A stretch of DNA of 33,215 nucleotides from Hyphococcus sp. (GCA_021776375.1 JAJFGA010000073.1:1-33215); one strand, 5' to 3'; shown: positions 1-9,143, counted from the stretch's first letter. Numbers and translations: made by a program. Notes: generated by a model not told the origin, from the sequence alone.

Positions 1-2
1 TG

Positions 3-125
3 ATCGATCAACTGGCAAGAATTGCCATCGATCGACGGTTATTCCCTATACAATTATTTGTTATAGACGAAAATGTCGGTATCCACTTTCCATCTACGTA
101 CAAAAGGCAAAGTAGCACTCGATAA
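3..125 (+). CDS. Possible C-terminal fragment of an unknown gene, cut by window edge
   Basis: An open frame of 40 codons runs in from the left edge and stops with TAA. Its translation alternates hydrophobic and charged residues (for example RLFPIQLFVIDENVGIHF), which looks more protein-like than chance. I recognise no family, and a chance open frame of this length is quite possible. If real, it converges on the trb operon from outside. The following 126-279 shows no gene or clear signal. Confidence 0.22.
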   Translation: MDQLARIAIDRRLFPIQLFVIDENVGIHFPSTYKRQSSTR

Positions 126-279
126 TGTCTGTTTTGAGGATCAAGGCGACCAAAGTTAGGTGCTCGACAATTACTGACCGAATAATGAGCAAACCGAAAT
201 TAGAACCGGTAATCGCCGCAGCATTGAGATTGGTGGTTCGAACATTCAGGTACGCACTAGCGTTCACGCGTTCTGCGGA

Positions 280-501
280 TCAATTATGAACTTCGCGTAC
301 TTGCGGAATGCGACCCGGCTTCTTGGTTCCGCGCCTTAATCGAGAATTCAATCGCGCCACTTTTGATCGTCGCGTTTCTAGCTCTCTCTCCAGTCGGTCG
401 AAGACGGGCCAGTACACATCACCATACCGGTCGATAAGTTCGGCGACCAGATCGAGCCCGTCTTCAATTTCCTGATCTGTGATTGTTCTGCTCGACGTCA
501 T
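280..501 (-). CDS. Small hypothetical protein, last gene of the transfer operon
   Basis: A 73-residue protein. The N-terminal half is acidic and predicted helical (DLVAELIDRYGDVYWPVFDRLERELE); the C-terminal half is strongly basic (RLNSRLRRGTKKPGR). It has no signal peptide or membrane segment. It lies 39 bases downstream of the DUF736 gene on the same strand, so it is probably the last cistron of the traG-trb transcript. The polarity and size are compatible with a small nucleic-acid- or partner-binding accessory protein, but I do not recognise a named family and assign no function. Confidence 0.6.
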   Translation of the reverse strand: MTSSRTITDQEIEDGLDLVAELIDRYGDVYWPVFDRLERELETRRSKVARLNSRLRRGTKKPGRIPQVREVHN

Positions 502-540
502 GACAACACCTGCAGCGCTGACGCGCCAAAAATCTCACGG

Positions 541-858
541 TTAAGAATCGGCCCGTTTCGGGCGCGACCAAACCAAATCCGCTCTGCCGTCATGATCGAA
601 CAGTGCGGCCCAGATCGGCTCCTGAAAACTCGGATCGTCCAGGAAGACTTTGAGATATGGCTTTGGATTGTCCCCTTCCGAGATTTTTCGGCGGGCGAAT
701 CCCAAATCACATTGTCCGGTTTTCACAAAGAAATCCGGTGAGTCTTCGTTTTTCTTTTTCTCATTCGCAACGATGCGCACCTTACGCGCCATGCTCAAGG
801 TTGAGATGGTGCCTTCATAACCGTCCGGCACTGAACGGAACTGACCAATCGTAGCCAT
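541..858 (-). CDS. DUF736 family protein (first copy)
   Basis: A 105-residue cytoplasmic protein with the DUF736 layout: an opening MATIGQF, a central segment on the pattern K-V-R-I-V-x-N-E-K, then SPDFFV, and a closing strand near LVWSRP. Full length for the family. The ATG at 858 is preceded by AAGGAG about 12 bases upstream. It follows trbI and the DUF2274 gene, the usual position for this family in alphaproteobacterial ICEs. The molecular role is not established; the conserved association with trb operons suggests a small accessory of transfer. A second, diverged DUF736 gene lies at 19379-19702. Confidence 0.88.
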   Translation of the reverse strand: MATIGQFRSVPDGYEGTISTLSMARKVRIVANEKKKNEDSPDFFVKTGQCDLGFARRKISEGDNPKPYLKVFLDDPSFQEPIWAALFDHDGRADLVWSRPKRADS

Positions 859-890
859 AATTAGGGTACTCCTTTTTACTAACGTGGCGG

Positions 891-1118
891 TTAGTCGGCG
901 CGCGCCTTGCGCGCCTTTTTAAAACCCGTGTCACTTGCGAGAAACGCTTGCAACATGGACGGGATTAGCGCGGCCACAGGCGCTTTTTCCTGATAGGTTT
1001 GCTCATAGACTTTTGCGTATAACTCCAAATCCGCGTTCACGTCTGGATCGACGGCGATGGTGAGCTTGATTGGCGTCTTATCGGGTAGCGGTCCGATCTT
1101 GAGGGATGGTTTGGTCAT
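891..1118 (-). CDS. DUF2274 family protein
   Basis: A 75-residue protein opening MTKPSLKIGPLPDKTPIKLT, with the DUF2274 pattern: a K/L-rich start, then a helical region with LYAKVYEQTY and a C-terminal F-L-A-S-D segment. A longer open frame exists up to 1163, but the ATG at 1118 is preferred. It starts four bases after the trbI stop, has GGAAG upstream, and gives the usual family length. DUF2274 genes routinely follow trbI in alphaproteobacterial transfer operons. The fold resembles small DNA-binding or antitoxin-like proteins, but the function is unknown. Confidence 0.85.
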   Translation of the reverse strand: MTKPSLKIGPLPDKTPIKLTIAVDPDVNADLELYAKVYEQTYQEKAPVAALIPSMLQAFLASDTGFKKARKARAD

Positions 1119-1122
1119 TTGA

Positions 1123-2343
1123 TCAGCTTCCATAGGGTTGAAGAACGAGGTCTTTGTTGACAATCACGCGTAACCGCCAACCCGGACGAATTTTGATCGT
1201 TGGCTGCACAGCAAGTTGTTTTGTAATGATTTGTTGACCAGCTTGGTTGATCGTTCGCTGCCCGCCGTCGCGCAAGGCTTGAAGAACCTCATCATCATTG
1301 CTGTCGCGACCGAGTTCTGCGCCAATCGACAACACTGACGATAAAATTGCGGCTTGAAAGAGTTTCCAGCTGTGGTGATCGACGCGGTCTTTAATGCCGG
1401 CATATCCGGCAAGGTCTACGCCCGGCAGGTTGTCGATGGTGATCGACGTGCCGTCCGGCATAATGACGCGCGTCCAGACCATCAGCGCGCGTGACTGACC
1501 ATAGGCGATCACACTGTCATAATTGCCGATCAGGCGCGCGCCTTGCGGAACCAGAAGATGCTCGCCGGTCGCGGTGTCGTAAACGTTCTCTGTAACTTGA
1601 GCGATCACCTGGCCGGGCAAGTCAGAATTTAGACCGGTGACAAGGCTTGCAGGAATTATGGTTCCGGCCATGACTTGAAAGGGCGATAAGGGGCTTTGCA
1701 GGCGGTGCGGGTTGTAAATCTGCGTATCAACATCGGCGCCGAGGAAATCTTCCTTTCGCGCCTGACGATTGGGGTCGCGATCATCGCCGACTGATTGCCC
1801 GGATTGCGCCGATGATTTCGGGAACAACGCCGCCAGCTGATCCAATCCTGGATCGGTATATCCAGTAGGGTCGGAGCGTTTACTACCGCCTTGCAATCGT
1901 CGACGCTGCGGTTCGATGAAGAAGAGTTTTGAGGCGCGCGCTTCTGACGCCGCCGACGGGGCGTCGTTGCGATGACTATTCGCAGATGAGGGATGCGCAT
2001 TGAACTGAAATGGGTTGTCGCGTGCCGCATCGGCGCGGGTCTTGCCCAACATCGCGGCGCCGAGATCGCCAGGCAACGGCGGGCCTAGTTTCGTTTGCAC
2101 ATCTGCATAGCTCGCCGGCAGCGCGTTAAACGCGTCCGGCATGGGTTTGTTCGTCGTATTGTATAGTTCCGTCGCCGCCGCCTTATTGTCGCGCTCGGGG
2201 GAACGCAGCGCATAGGCGGCGGCTGCCGCAACCAACAGGGCGACGGTGGAAACGGTTACAATCAAAGCATTGCGACTGAACCGTTTGACCGGACGCGGTT
2301 TGGCGCGAATGGCGAGCCCTTCATTGACGTCACCATTGCTCAT
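1123..2343 (-). CDS. trbI: Conjugal transfer protein TrbI (VirB10-like)
   Basis: A 406-residue bitopic protein of the type IV secretion core complex. VirB10 homologues span both membranes and pass the energy signal from the ATPases to the outer-membrane pore. A short cytoplasmic tail is followed by one membrane helix (about 26-46), a long Pro/Ala/Asn-rich periplasmic linker (about 50-220), and the conserved TrbI core (about 225-385). The core contains AGTIIPASLVTGLNSDLPGQ and LVPQGARLIG, the VirB10 hallmark. The start overlaps the trbG stop as ATGA, so the two are translationally coupled. Length is normal for TrbI. Confidence 0.96.
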   Translation of the reverse strand: MSNGDVNEGLAIRAKPRPVKRFSRNALIVTVSTVALLVAAAAAYALRSPERDNKAAATELYNTTNKPMPDAFNALPASYADVQTKLGPPLPGDLGAAMLGKTRADAARDNPFQFNAHPSSANSHRNDAPSAASEARASKLFFIEPQRRRLQGGSKRSDPTGYTDPGLDQLAALFPKSSAQSGQSVGDDRDPNRQARKEDFLGADVDTQIYNPHRLQSPLSPFQVMAGTIIPASLVTGLNSDLPGQVIAQVTENVYDTATGEHLLVPQGARLIGNYDSVIAYGQSRALMVWTRVIMPDGTSITIDNLPGVDLAGYAGIKDRVDHHSWKLFQAAILSSVLSIGAELGRDSNDDEVLQALRDGGQRTINQAGQQIITKQLAVQPTIKIRPGWRLRVIVNKDLVLQPYGS

Positions 2344-3338
2344 AGCCCGGCGACCTCATGTTGAACCGCGCGCGTTCGCACAATTCGAACTACTTGCTGG
2401 TCTTTTTCACCAAGGCGCAACTCCGCGGCGGCGAACAATCGATCAACGATGTAATAGGCGCCGTTAACCCGGTAGTTGACGAGCTGGCTTTCCCCGTTCC
2501 GGCCAACGACAAACAAAGGCGGCGCTTCTCCTTGATCCAAACGCGCTGGGAATTGGATAAAAACTTTGCGGCCGTCATCGAACGCCCGAAGCGGACGCCA
2601 ATGTGGGTCGTTCCCTTCAATTTTGTAGCGGAAGTTGAGGCGATCGATGGAAAGACTGCGCTCAATGACGTCACGGGTGCGCGCGCGCGTTTTAGATGAC
2701 GCAGCTTTTCGCGCCGTGAGTTCTTCGTGTGGATAACGCCAGGAGACCGCCGCCATATAGGTCTCGCGGTAGGAGGTCATCTCCAAATGATAGGTCCGCT
2801 TCGATGTGGTGATGATGAGGTTCGTCTTAAGCCCGCTGGAAATGGGTTTAACAAGAATATGAACTTGCTCTTTCTCTCCGGCGCCGGAAACCGTATCGCC
2901 GAGCACCCAGCGCATGGTGTCGCCAGCGGAAACGGACATCAGTGCTTCACCGGGCTGCAGTGCGATATCGGTGACTTGCGCCGGCGCTGTATAAACCTGG
3001 TAGAGCGCGCCGATTGTATAGGGATAAATCTGAATGGCGTTAATGAAATTCTTGCCGTCAGGTTCAATTGCAGCGGAAGCGTTCGCCTGGTCGATGGCCT
3101 GATGAGGTTTTAACGCCGGGCCCTCAGCGATCCGGGTCTCAAATAGCGGCTTCAACTGACCGGCCATAGCGACGGGTTCGATCCGTTCCATGACAGTCGG
3201 CGCATTCTCGGCCGCATTGGACAGATAGACAGCCTCCATATAGTCGGCATCGTCCAAGACGAAATCGTCAAAAGGTTCTAAAGTGGAGCACGCGCCCAAC
3301 AGGCTCAGTGCACCCAAAAGGGTTGCGATGCGGATCAT
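2340..3338 (-). CDS. trbG: Conjugal transfer protein TrbG (VirB9-like), lipoprotein
   Basis: A 332-residue VirB9/TrbG/CagX family protein that forms the outer part of the secretion core with TrbI. Residues 1-16 are a lipoprotein signal peptide with lipobox L-G-A-C (Cys17), so it is probably anchored by a lipid; in Ti-type systems VirB7 plays this part. The middle contains the VirB9 strands (for example LIITTSKRTYHLEM), and the C-terminal domain carries NFRYKIEG and VNYRVNGAYYIVDRLF. Start and stop overlap trbF and trbI by four bases each. No trbH lies between trbG and trbI, so TrbG may supply the lipoprotein function itself (inference). Confidence 0.96.
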   Translation of the reverse strand: MIRIATLLGALSLLGACSTLEPFDDFVLDDADYMEAVYLSNAAENAPTVMERIEPVAMAGQLKPLFETRIAEGPALKPHQAIDQANASAAIEPDGKNFINAIQIYPYTIGALYQVYTAPAQVTDIALQPGEALMSVSAGDTMRWVLGDTVSGAGEKEQVHILVKPISSGLKTNLIITTSKRTYHLEMTSYRETYMAAVSWRYPHEELTARKAASSKTRARTRDVIERSLSIDRLNFRYKIEGNDPHWRPLRAFDDGRKVFIQFPARLDQGEAPPLFVVGRNGESQLVNYRVNGAYYIVDRLFAAAELRLGEKDQQVVRIVRTRAVQHEVAGL

Positions 3339-4030
3339 TGATTTTCTCCATGAATAAGATCTTTGGACCAGTTGATGCCGTGGACGTAGATACCGAGCGG
3401 GTTTTGATGCAGCGTTGCTTCATCGCGCGGCGGATCAATGACGACGGCGAGGACGGCCGTGTAAGTCGCCGCGGAAATCTGCGCGCTCGATCGATAGGTC
3501 GTCTCTCGCCAACGCATCTCAAAACTGTCGCCTGATGAACGCACGACGCTGGCAATTTCGACGGTGACAGACCGCTTGCCGACATCGGCGAAGGGATCGT
3601 TCAGCCTTGCATATTCGTTTAGGGTGAGTGCGGCCTGGTCCGTTGTATAGGCATAGGCTTTCAGCCAATTTTCGCGCACGACAATCGGATCGATCGAGAC
3701 AGACCGAACGTTTTTGATGAAGTCGCCGAGCTGATGCGCGATCTGTGCGTCGGAGGGCGTGTAGTTGGCGACGGCGGATTTGACCGCGCGAACATTTCCG
3801 TCTGTCTCCAACTCCACCACATAAGGCGTGATAATGCTTTGTGAGGATCGCCAGACAAATGCCGCCGCCATCGCAAAAGCGAGGCAAAGTGCAAGCAAGG
3901 CCGTCAAGCGCCAGTTTTTTGCCTGAACCCGCGCCGATCCCATGCGTTCATCCCAAACTTGCGCAGCTTTTTGATACGGCGTCGTTGCGACGGGTGTTGA
4001 ACCGTATGTTTGTTGTTGCCGTTTCCACAT
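3335..4030 (-). CDS. trbF: Conjugal transfer protein TrbF (VirB8-like)
   Basis: A 231-residue inner-membrane protein. VirB8 family members have a short cytoplasmic N-terminus, one membrane helix (here about 41-60) and an NTF2-like periplasmic domain that helps assemble the channel. The periplasmic part includes ITPYVVELETDG, a typical TrbF entry strand, the segment W-L-K-A-Y, and the closing NPLGIYVHGINWSKDL, which is characteristic of TrbF. Full length. Five bases separate it from trbL upstream, and it overlaps trbG downstream. Confidence 0.96.
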   Translation of the reverse strand: MWKRQQQTYGSTPVATTPYQKAAQVWDERMGSARVQAKNWRLTALLALCLAFAMAAAFVWRSSQSIITPYVVELETDGNVRAVKSAVANYTPSDAQIAHQLGDFIKNVRSVSIDPIVVRENWLKAYAYTTDQAALTLNEYARLNDPFADVGKRSVTVEIASVVRSSGDSFEMRWRETTYRSSAQISAATYTAVLAVVIDPPRDEATLHQNPLGIYVHGINWSKDLIHGENQ

Positions 4031-4035
4031 GAAAC

Positions 4036-5376
4036 TTACTCCTCATCCTGTTTGAGACGCGGCCCTTCACCTGAGCCGCCGCGATCGCCGTCACGCAGCG
4101 CGGTTGTTGCTGTGAGGCCGGCGTCGCGTTGAAATTGTTGTCGTTGTGCTGAGCGCGCCCAATCAGGAGCGTGATTGGCGGGCGCCGACGCTGAAGACGC
4201 TGCGCTGGAGGCGCCGCCGCCGATGGAACCGCCGGTCGCGGCGAAGCCGCCGCGCCCGCCGGACTGAAAACTTGTTTTAATCGGGCCCGTGACACGGCCC
4301 ATGGCGGATCGCGCGCCACCTGCAACAGCGCCGACGCCTGCCTGGGCGACTGCACCCATGCCTGCTGCTGCGCCCACGGCGCCGCCAGCGCCAGACGCGG
4401 CCTTGCCCATGGAGTAAGCCATGTTTGCGCCGCCCGTCATGGCGGCGCCCGCCTTAATGGAGCCTGTTGCTGCAGAGGCGCCGGCCCGCATCGCGCCGCC
4501 GGCGACAGCGCCGCCAGCCAAGACCCCGGCGCCGACACCCGCCGCTGTACCGACAACAGCGCCAGCGCCAAGCTGCGGTGCGCCGGAGACCAGGCCCGTC
4601 GCGATGCCGGGACCAAAGATTCCGAGCGCGACCAATGCTAGTGATGCAAGGATGACCGTTGCTGCGTCCTGCAAAGTCACATTGCCTGGCGTGATCTGTG
4701 CGGTGACAGAGCCAAACAGCGTCGATCCGATGCCGACAATAACGCCGAGCACCATCAGTTTAATGCCGGACGATATGACATTGCCGAGCACGCGTTCAGC
4801 GAGGAAAGAAGTTTTGTTCCATAGGGCGAAAGGAATGAGAACGAAGCCCGCCAATGTCGTCAGCTTAAATTCAATGACGGTTACAAAAAGCTGGATTGCC
4901 AAAAAGAAAAACGCAAAGAGGGTGATCAGCCAGGCCAGGAACAAAATGGCGATGGTCACGAAGTTGACGAAGAACCCAACGGGCCCCGTTAGGTTGCCGA
5001 TTTCTTGAAGCAGCGGATGACCGGCGGTAAAGCCCGTATCGGCGACAAAACCCGGCCGCAATAAATCCGCTGCAGTGATGGTGCCGCCCGTCGCGTTTAG
5101 ACCGAGCTGCGCGAAGCTGCGGAAGATCACATCTGCAAGAAACGCAAAATTATTGAGAACCAGGGCGAAGAACCCGACATAGAGCACTTTCTTCAAGAAC
5201 GTGCCGATGATGTTGTTTTCCGGGCCCATGGCCCAGAAAATCCCGGCAAGTACGATGTCGATCCCGATCAAAATCGCTGTCAGATACGCAACATCCGGCG
5301 CCAGCAACCCGAAGCCGCTATCGATATAGGTCGAAAAGACCGCCAAAAATTGATCGATAATGCCGAGATTATTCAT
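4036..5376 (-). CDS. trbL: Conjugal transfer protein TrbL (VirB6-like)
   Basis: A 446-residue polytopic inner-membrane protein. VirB6/TrbL forms part of the path that DNA takes across the inner membrane. It opens with the TrbL signature IIDQFLAVFSTYIDSGFGLL and has about six hydrophobic segments up to residue 260. The tail (about 260-400) is very rich in Gly, Ala and Ser, as is usual for TrbL. The end is charged (GSGEGPRLKQDEE). That GC-rich tail makes long shadow frames on the other strand, which I have left out. It lies 17 bases downstream of trbJ, so the entry-exclusion gene trbK, often found here, is absent. Confidence 0.95.
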   Translation of the reverse strand: MNNLGIIDQFLAVFSTYIDSGFGLLAPDVAYLTAILIGIDIVLAGIFWAMGPENNIIGTFLKKVLYVGFFALVLNNFAFLADVIFRSFAQLGLNATGGTITAADLLRPGFVADTGFTAGHPLLQEIGNLTGPVGFFVNFVTIAILFLAWLITLFAFFFLAIQLFVTVIEFKLTTLAGFVLIPFALWNKTSFLAERVLGNVISSGIKLMVLGVIVGIGSTLFGSVTAQITPGNVTLQDAATVILASLALVALGIFGPGIATGLVSGAPQLGAGAVVGTAAGVGAGVLAGGAVAGGAMRAGASAATGSIKAGAAMTGGANMAYSMGKAASGAGGAVGAAAGMGAVAQAGVGAVAGGARSAMGRVTGPIKTSFQSGGRGGFAATGGSIGGGASSAASSASAPANHAPDWARSAQRQQFQRDAGLTATTALRDGDRGGSGEGPRLKQDEE

Positions 5377-5393
5377 GAGCCGGTCCTAGTCCC

Positions 5394-6140
5394 TCAAGGC
5401 TGTGTGTAGGCAGTTGATCCGCCTACAAATTGTGCAAGCTTGACCTTGCCTTCACGCTCGATCTGAAGATCGCGCGCGCGTTCAAGGGCGTCAGCGCGAT
5501 ATTGCGCCGCCATCAGCTCCTGGATTTGCATCGACTGTTTGGCTTCGAGCGCCATGATTTGATTGCCGGTTTGCGCGACAGAGAGGGCGCCGGCGGCGCC
5601 GTCTGTTTCTATCAACAAGCGATCGAGGGTTGCGGTGTCCGCTTTAACCGTCTGCACAATCTGCGACTGCACCAGCAAGGCGTCATGAAAAGCGTTGCGC
5701 GAATTCACCCATTGGAATTCCGCGGCTGCCGCCATTTGGGTTTTCGACCAGGTGGAATAATCTTCCGGGTAATTCGTGCGAAAGATGCGATCTGTGTCGG
5801 CGACTTGGTAGGAGATCGATTTCGCGGTTTGGAGTAGAATTGCGATATCGCCGAGGAGGCGATTGATCTCCGCTTGCGGGTTAAACCCAGTTTTCGCAAG
5901 GTTCTTCGCATCATTGATCAGCATGTCCGCCTCATTCTGAAGTTGGCGGATTTGATTGTTGATCGTTTGAAGCGTGCGCGCTGCGGTCAACAAGTTTTGC
6001 GCATAGTTCTTAGGGTCAAACACGATACCGCCAAACACAAAGGCGTGGGCTTGTTGCGGAACGGCGACGGGGATGACCGCCGCGCCTATCAACAAGGCGG
6101 CGGCCAGAGTGTTTGCATGTAATTTTATTCTGCAGCGCAT
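5394..6140 (-). CDS. trbJ: Conjugal transfer protein TrbJ (VirB5-like minor pilus subunit)
   Basis: A 248-residue exported protein. The Sec signal peptide covers residues 1-33 and ends AHA before FVFGG. The mature part begins with the TrbJ pattern IVFDPKNYAQNLL, followed by long amphipathic helices (LQTINNQIRQLQNEADML) that fit the VirB5 bundle. VirB5 homologues sit at the pilus tip and help contact recipients. The start overlaps the end of trbE by 16 bases, so the two are coupled. Normal family length. Confidence 0.95.
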   Translation of the reverse strand: MRCRIKLHANTLAAALLIGAAVIPVAVPQQAHAFVFGGIVFDPKNYAQNLLTAARTLQTINNQIRQLQNEADMLINDAKNLAKTGFNPQAEINRLLGDIAILLQTAKSISYQVADTDRIFRTNYPEDYSTWSKTQMAAAAEFQWVNSRNAFHDALLVQSQIVQTVKADTATLDRLLIETDGAAGALSVAQTGNQIMALEAKQSMQIQELMAAQYRADALERARDLQIEREGKVKLAQFVGGSTAYTQP

Positions 6141-8563
6141 AGGGCTTCTCCCGGTTTGGTTGTTTCAGATGTGATGAGGTCGGCCGCCCAGGCGAGATCG
6201 CGTATGCGAAGCCAGTGGAAAGCGAATGCATCGCTATGGGTTTTCTGCATCGCATCGATAAGGCGCAAATCTTCTTTTGAAGACGCTGCGCAGAAAGCCA
6301 GTCCAATCGGTCCGATGTTCAAATCGAAGAGACGATTGCCGGCGCGCGATTGAAAATAGTAATCTCGCTTCGGAGTTGCCTGCGCGATGATTTCGATCTG
6401 GCGCGCATTAAGCCCGAACGCCTCATAGGTTTCGCATTGTTGTGGTTCCAGCGCCCTGTCATTGGGCAGGAAAATGCGCGACGGACAGCTTTCAATGATG
6501 GCCGGCGCAATTGTGCTGGTGGTAATGTCGGCAAGCGACTGTGTGGCGAATACGACCGATACGTTTCGCTTACGAAGGGTTTTCAGCCATTCGCGAATAC
6601 GGCCTGCAAAGAGCGGATCATCGAGAAACACCCAAGCCTCATCAAGAATGAGCATTGTCGGTGCGCCGTCAAAGCGCGCTTCAAGGCGGTGGAAGAGATA
6701 GGTGAGCACGGGCAGCACCAAAGATTTGTGGTGCATTAATTCTTCCATCTCGAAACACTGCCAGTCTCTTGTTCCTAAAGTTTCGACGTCTGCATCCAGT
6801 AGAGCGCCATGGGCGCCGGCGAGCGTATAGGGCTGCAATGCCTGCTTCAGCTTGTTCGATTGAAGCAGGACAGAAAGACCCGTCATCGTGCGCTCTTTGA
6901 CAGGCGCAGAACTTAGCGATGTGAGCGCGGTCCAGACGCACTCTTTTACATCGGGGTCAATCTCGACGCCCTCATGGGCGATGAGGCCTGTCACCCATTC
7001 AAGCGCCCAGGATCGTTCGCCATCATCATCGATCGCGCGAAGCGGTTGGAAGCAAAGTCCGGTATCTTCGCCGAGGGCATAATGATCGCCAGCCATGCCT
7101 GCGGTAATGGCCTTGGCCGACCGGCCCTTATCGAAGATGAACAGTTGAGCGTTTTTGTAACGTCGAAATTGCGCGGCGATCAAAGACAGAAGAACAGACT
7201 TGCCGGCGCCGGTGGGGCCGACAACAAGTGTATGACCAACATCGCCTTGATGCGTAACGAGCCGGAATGGCGTATGGGTTCCCGTCGTTGCGTAAAGCAG
7301 GGGCGGGGCGTCTAAATGATCGTTCTTGTGCGGCCCGGCCCAGACGGCAGAAAGCGGCATCATATGTGCCAAGTTCAATGAATGAACGATGGGCTGCCTG
7401 ATATTAGCGTAGGCATGACCAGGAATTGTACCAAGCCAGGCGTCAACGGCGTTGACGCTTTCAGCAATCGTTACGAAACCCCGTCCATTGATAATCCTGT
7501 CGACTTCCCGGAGCATGGCGTCGGCAACAGCCGGCTCGTCGTGATGGACCACAATTGCAGTGGTGACATAGCCAAACCCTACAATATCCTCACCGAGTGC
7601 TTGCAAGGCTGCGTCAGAATCGGCCGCTTTATTATCAGCGTCCGTATCAACAAGAGCGGACGCCTCATTGGTCATCACTTCCTTGACCATCGCCATGAGT
7701 GATTTTCGTTTAGCGAACCATTGGCGCCGATAGCGCCCGATGACCTTCGCCGCGTCCGCTTTATCCATCGGCAAATAACGGGTCATCCACCGATAGGAAA
7801 ATCCAAGGCCGTTTAATTCGTCCAATAATCCCGGCTCACTCGCCGCCGGAAATCCCTGAATGGATACGACGCGCAGATGTTCGCCGCCGAGCATGGGCTC
7901 AAGCCCGCCCACCAGATCGGCGCCGCCAAGCATAGCGTCGAGATAGGCTGGAACATCAGGGGACTTCACCGGATGGCGCTTGGGTGAAATGCTCGCCTGC
8001 AAATAGGTCAGCGTCTCATCGTCGGTTAGAAATGTTGCTTCAGGCAAAACGCCTTTGAACAGATCGAGGCTCTTATCGGTCTCCGCGATGAAGCGAGAGA
8101 GAAAATCATTGGCGTTTAAGCGCCGGGCGTCATCGGGCGTATCGATAAAAACGTCTTCGACACGGCCTACGGAATCGGTCGGCGGTAGAAAAGAGAACGT
8201 CACATAATAGGTGGACTCATAGAGCGCGCCGGCTTCAGTGAATTGACCGCGTCGTTCTTCATCAATGAGCCACGCTACGGGGTCGCGCCATTCGCCAACG
8301 GGATAATCAAGCGCCGCTTCCCGAGCGGCTTCAAAATAGAGCGCCCAGCCGGACCCATAGCGTTTCAATGCGTTATTAATCCTGGCGCATATCGCAACCA
8401 GCCCTTCGCCGGTTGAACTTTCAAGGTCTGGTCCGCGAAACCGGGCGGTGCGCTGGAAGCTGCCGTCCTTGTTAAGTACGACGCCGGGCGCGACCAGGCA
8501 GGCCCAGGGGAGGTAATCTGCAAGGCGATTTTGCGCGTCTCGATATTCTTTTAGATTGATCAC
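6125..8563 (-). CDS. trbE: Conjugal transfer ATPase TrbE (VirB4-like)
   Basis: An 812-residue ATPase that powers substrate transfer and pilus assembly at the inner membrane. The N-terminal CagE/TrbE/VirB domain (about 180-390) is followed by the ATPase domain with Walker A GPTGAGKS (449-456) and Walker B LILDEAW (638-644). The segment FATQSLADI is typical of VirB4. The start is a GTG at 8563 that overlaps the trbD stop as GTGA and has AAGGA about nine bases upstream. No upstream ATG fits better. Full length and intact. Confidence 0.97.
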   Translation of the reverse strand: MINLKEYRDAQNRLADYLPWACLVAPGVVLNKDGSFQRTARFRGPDLESSTGEGLVAICARINNALKRYGSGWALYFEAAREAALDYPVGEWRDPVAWLIDEERRGQFTEAGALYESTYYVTFSFLPPTDSVGRVEDVFIDTPDDARRLNANDFLSRFIAETDKSLDLFKGVLPEATFLTDDETLTYLQASISPKRHPVKSPDVPAYLDAMLGGADLVGGLEPMLGGEHLRVVSIQGFPAASEPGLLDELNGLGFSYRWMTRYLPMDKADAAKVIGRYRRQWFAKRKSLMAMVKEVMTNEASALVDTDADNKAADSDAALQALGEDIVGFGYVTTAIVVHHDEPAVADAMLREVDRIINGRGFVTIAESVNAVDAWLGTIPGHAYANIRQPIVHSLNLAHMMPLSAVWAGPHKNDHLDAPPLLYATTGTHTPFRLVTHQGDVGHTLVVGPTGAGKSVLLSLIAAQFRRYKNAQLFIFDKGRSAKAITAGMAGDHYALGEDTGLCFQPLRAIDDDGERSWALEWVTGLIAHEGVEIDPDVKECVWTALTSLSSAPVKERTMTGLSVLLQSNKLKQALQPYTLAGAHGALLDADVETLGTRDWQCFEMEELMHHKSLVLPVLTYLFHRLEARFDGAPTMLILDEAWVFLDDPLFAGRIREWLKTLRKRNVSVVFATQSLADITTSTIAPAIIESCPSRIFLPNDRALEPQQCETYEAFGLNARQIEIIAQATPKRDYYFQSRAGNRLFDLNIGPIGLAFCAASSKEDLRLIDAMQKTHSDAFAFHWLRIRDLAWAADLITSETTKPGEALCAAE

Positions 8564-8826
8564 GCCAAGTATCCTTTATGCCGAACATGCCGGATCAGGA
8601 CTTCAAGGAATTTCGGATCGCGCTTGGCAGCGAAGACGCAAATTCCATGGGCGATCAGCCAGTAGACAATGCCGGCGGCCCACAATTGCAGACCGAGCCC
8701 AAGTGCGGCCGCGAATGTGCCGTTCAGGATCGCAGCCGATCTTGGCGCACCGCCCATTAGGATTGGCTCCGTGAGGGAGCGATGAACTGGGACGGTGAAG
8801 CCGCCATTTCCTGTATGAGCGGGCAT
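8560..8826 (-). CDS. trbD: Conjugal transfer protein TrbD (VirB3-like)
   Basis: An 88-residue inner-membrane protein. It opens with the VirB3 pattern VPVHRSLTEPILMGGAPR and then has a hydrophobic stretch (about 32-65) that forms one or two membrane segments. VirB3 proteins partner VirB4. The start overlaps the trbC stop as TAATG, and its stop overlaps the trbE GTG, so trbC-trbD-trbE are tightly coupled. Length is normal. Confidence 0.94.
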   Translation of the reverse strand: MPAHTGNGGFTVPVHRSLTEPILMGGAPRSAAILNGTFAAALGLGLQLWAAGIVYWLIAHGICVFAAKRDPKFLEVLIRHVRHKGYLA

Positions 8827-9143
8827 TAGAATGTCGCTCCGCCGCCGAATGAAAAGAAGGAGAGGAAAAAGCTCGTCGCGGTAAAGGCGATCGACAGTCC
8901 AAAAACAATCTGAATGAGCTTGCGGAAACTGCCGCCGGAATCTCCAAACGCCATGGTGAGGCCGGTGATAACGATCGCAATGACGCCGACAATCTTTGCA
9001 ACCGGGCCTTCAATCGATTGAAGGATTTGATCGAGCGGCGCTTCCCACGGCATCCCGGAGCCGGCGGCGTTTGCGGGACCTGCGATGAATAGCAGCGCAA
9101 CAGTGACGCCTACGGCGCGAGGATTAAGTTTATTCAGAGTCAC
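8826..9143 (-). CDS. trbC: Conjugal transfer pilin TrbC (VirB2-like)
   Basis: A 105-residue prepilin, the main pilus subunit. The signal peptide covers about residues 1-26 and ends ANA. Two hydrophobic helices follow (about 47-65 and 76-98) around a short charged loop (GDSGGSFRKL), as in VirB2/TrbC pilins. In the IncP system the pilin is trimmed and made circular by TraF, and a TraF-type peptidase is encoded at 16821-17573. The start overlaps the trbB stop by four bases. Confidence 0.94.
   Translation of the reverse strand: MTLNKLNPRAVGVTVALLFIAGPANAAGSGMPWEAPLDQILQSIEGPVAKIVGVIAIVITGLTMAFGDSGGSFRKLIQIVFGLSIAFTATSFFLSFFSFGGGATF

Noticed and set aside
225..250. GGTTCGAAC resembling a tRNA T-loop, considered as the left attachment site
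   Set aside because: The flanks do not pair as a T-stem, and the sequence does not match the tRNA-Leu 3' end.
4421..5008. A 195-codon plus-strand open frame opposite trbL
   Set aside because: It is the shadow of the Gly/Ala-rich tail and membrane part of TrbL; no ribosome binding site and skewed composition.
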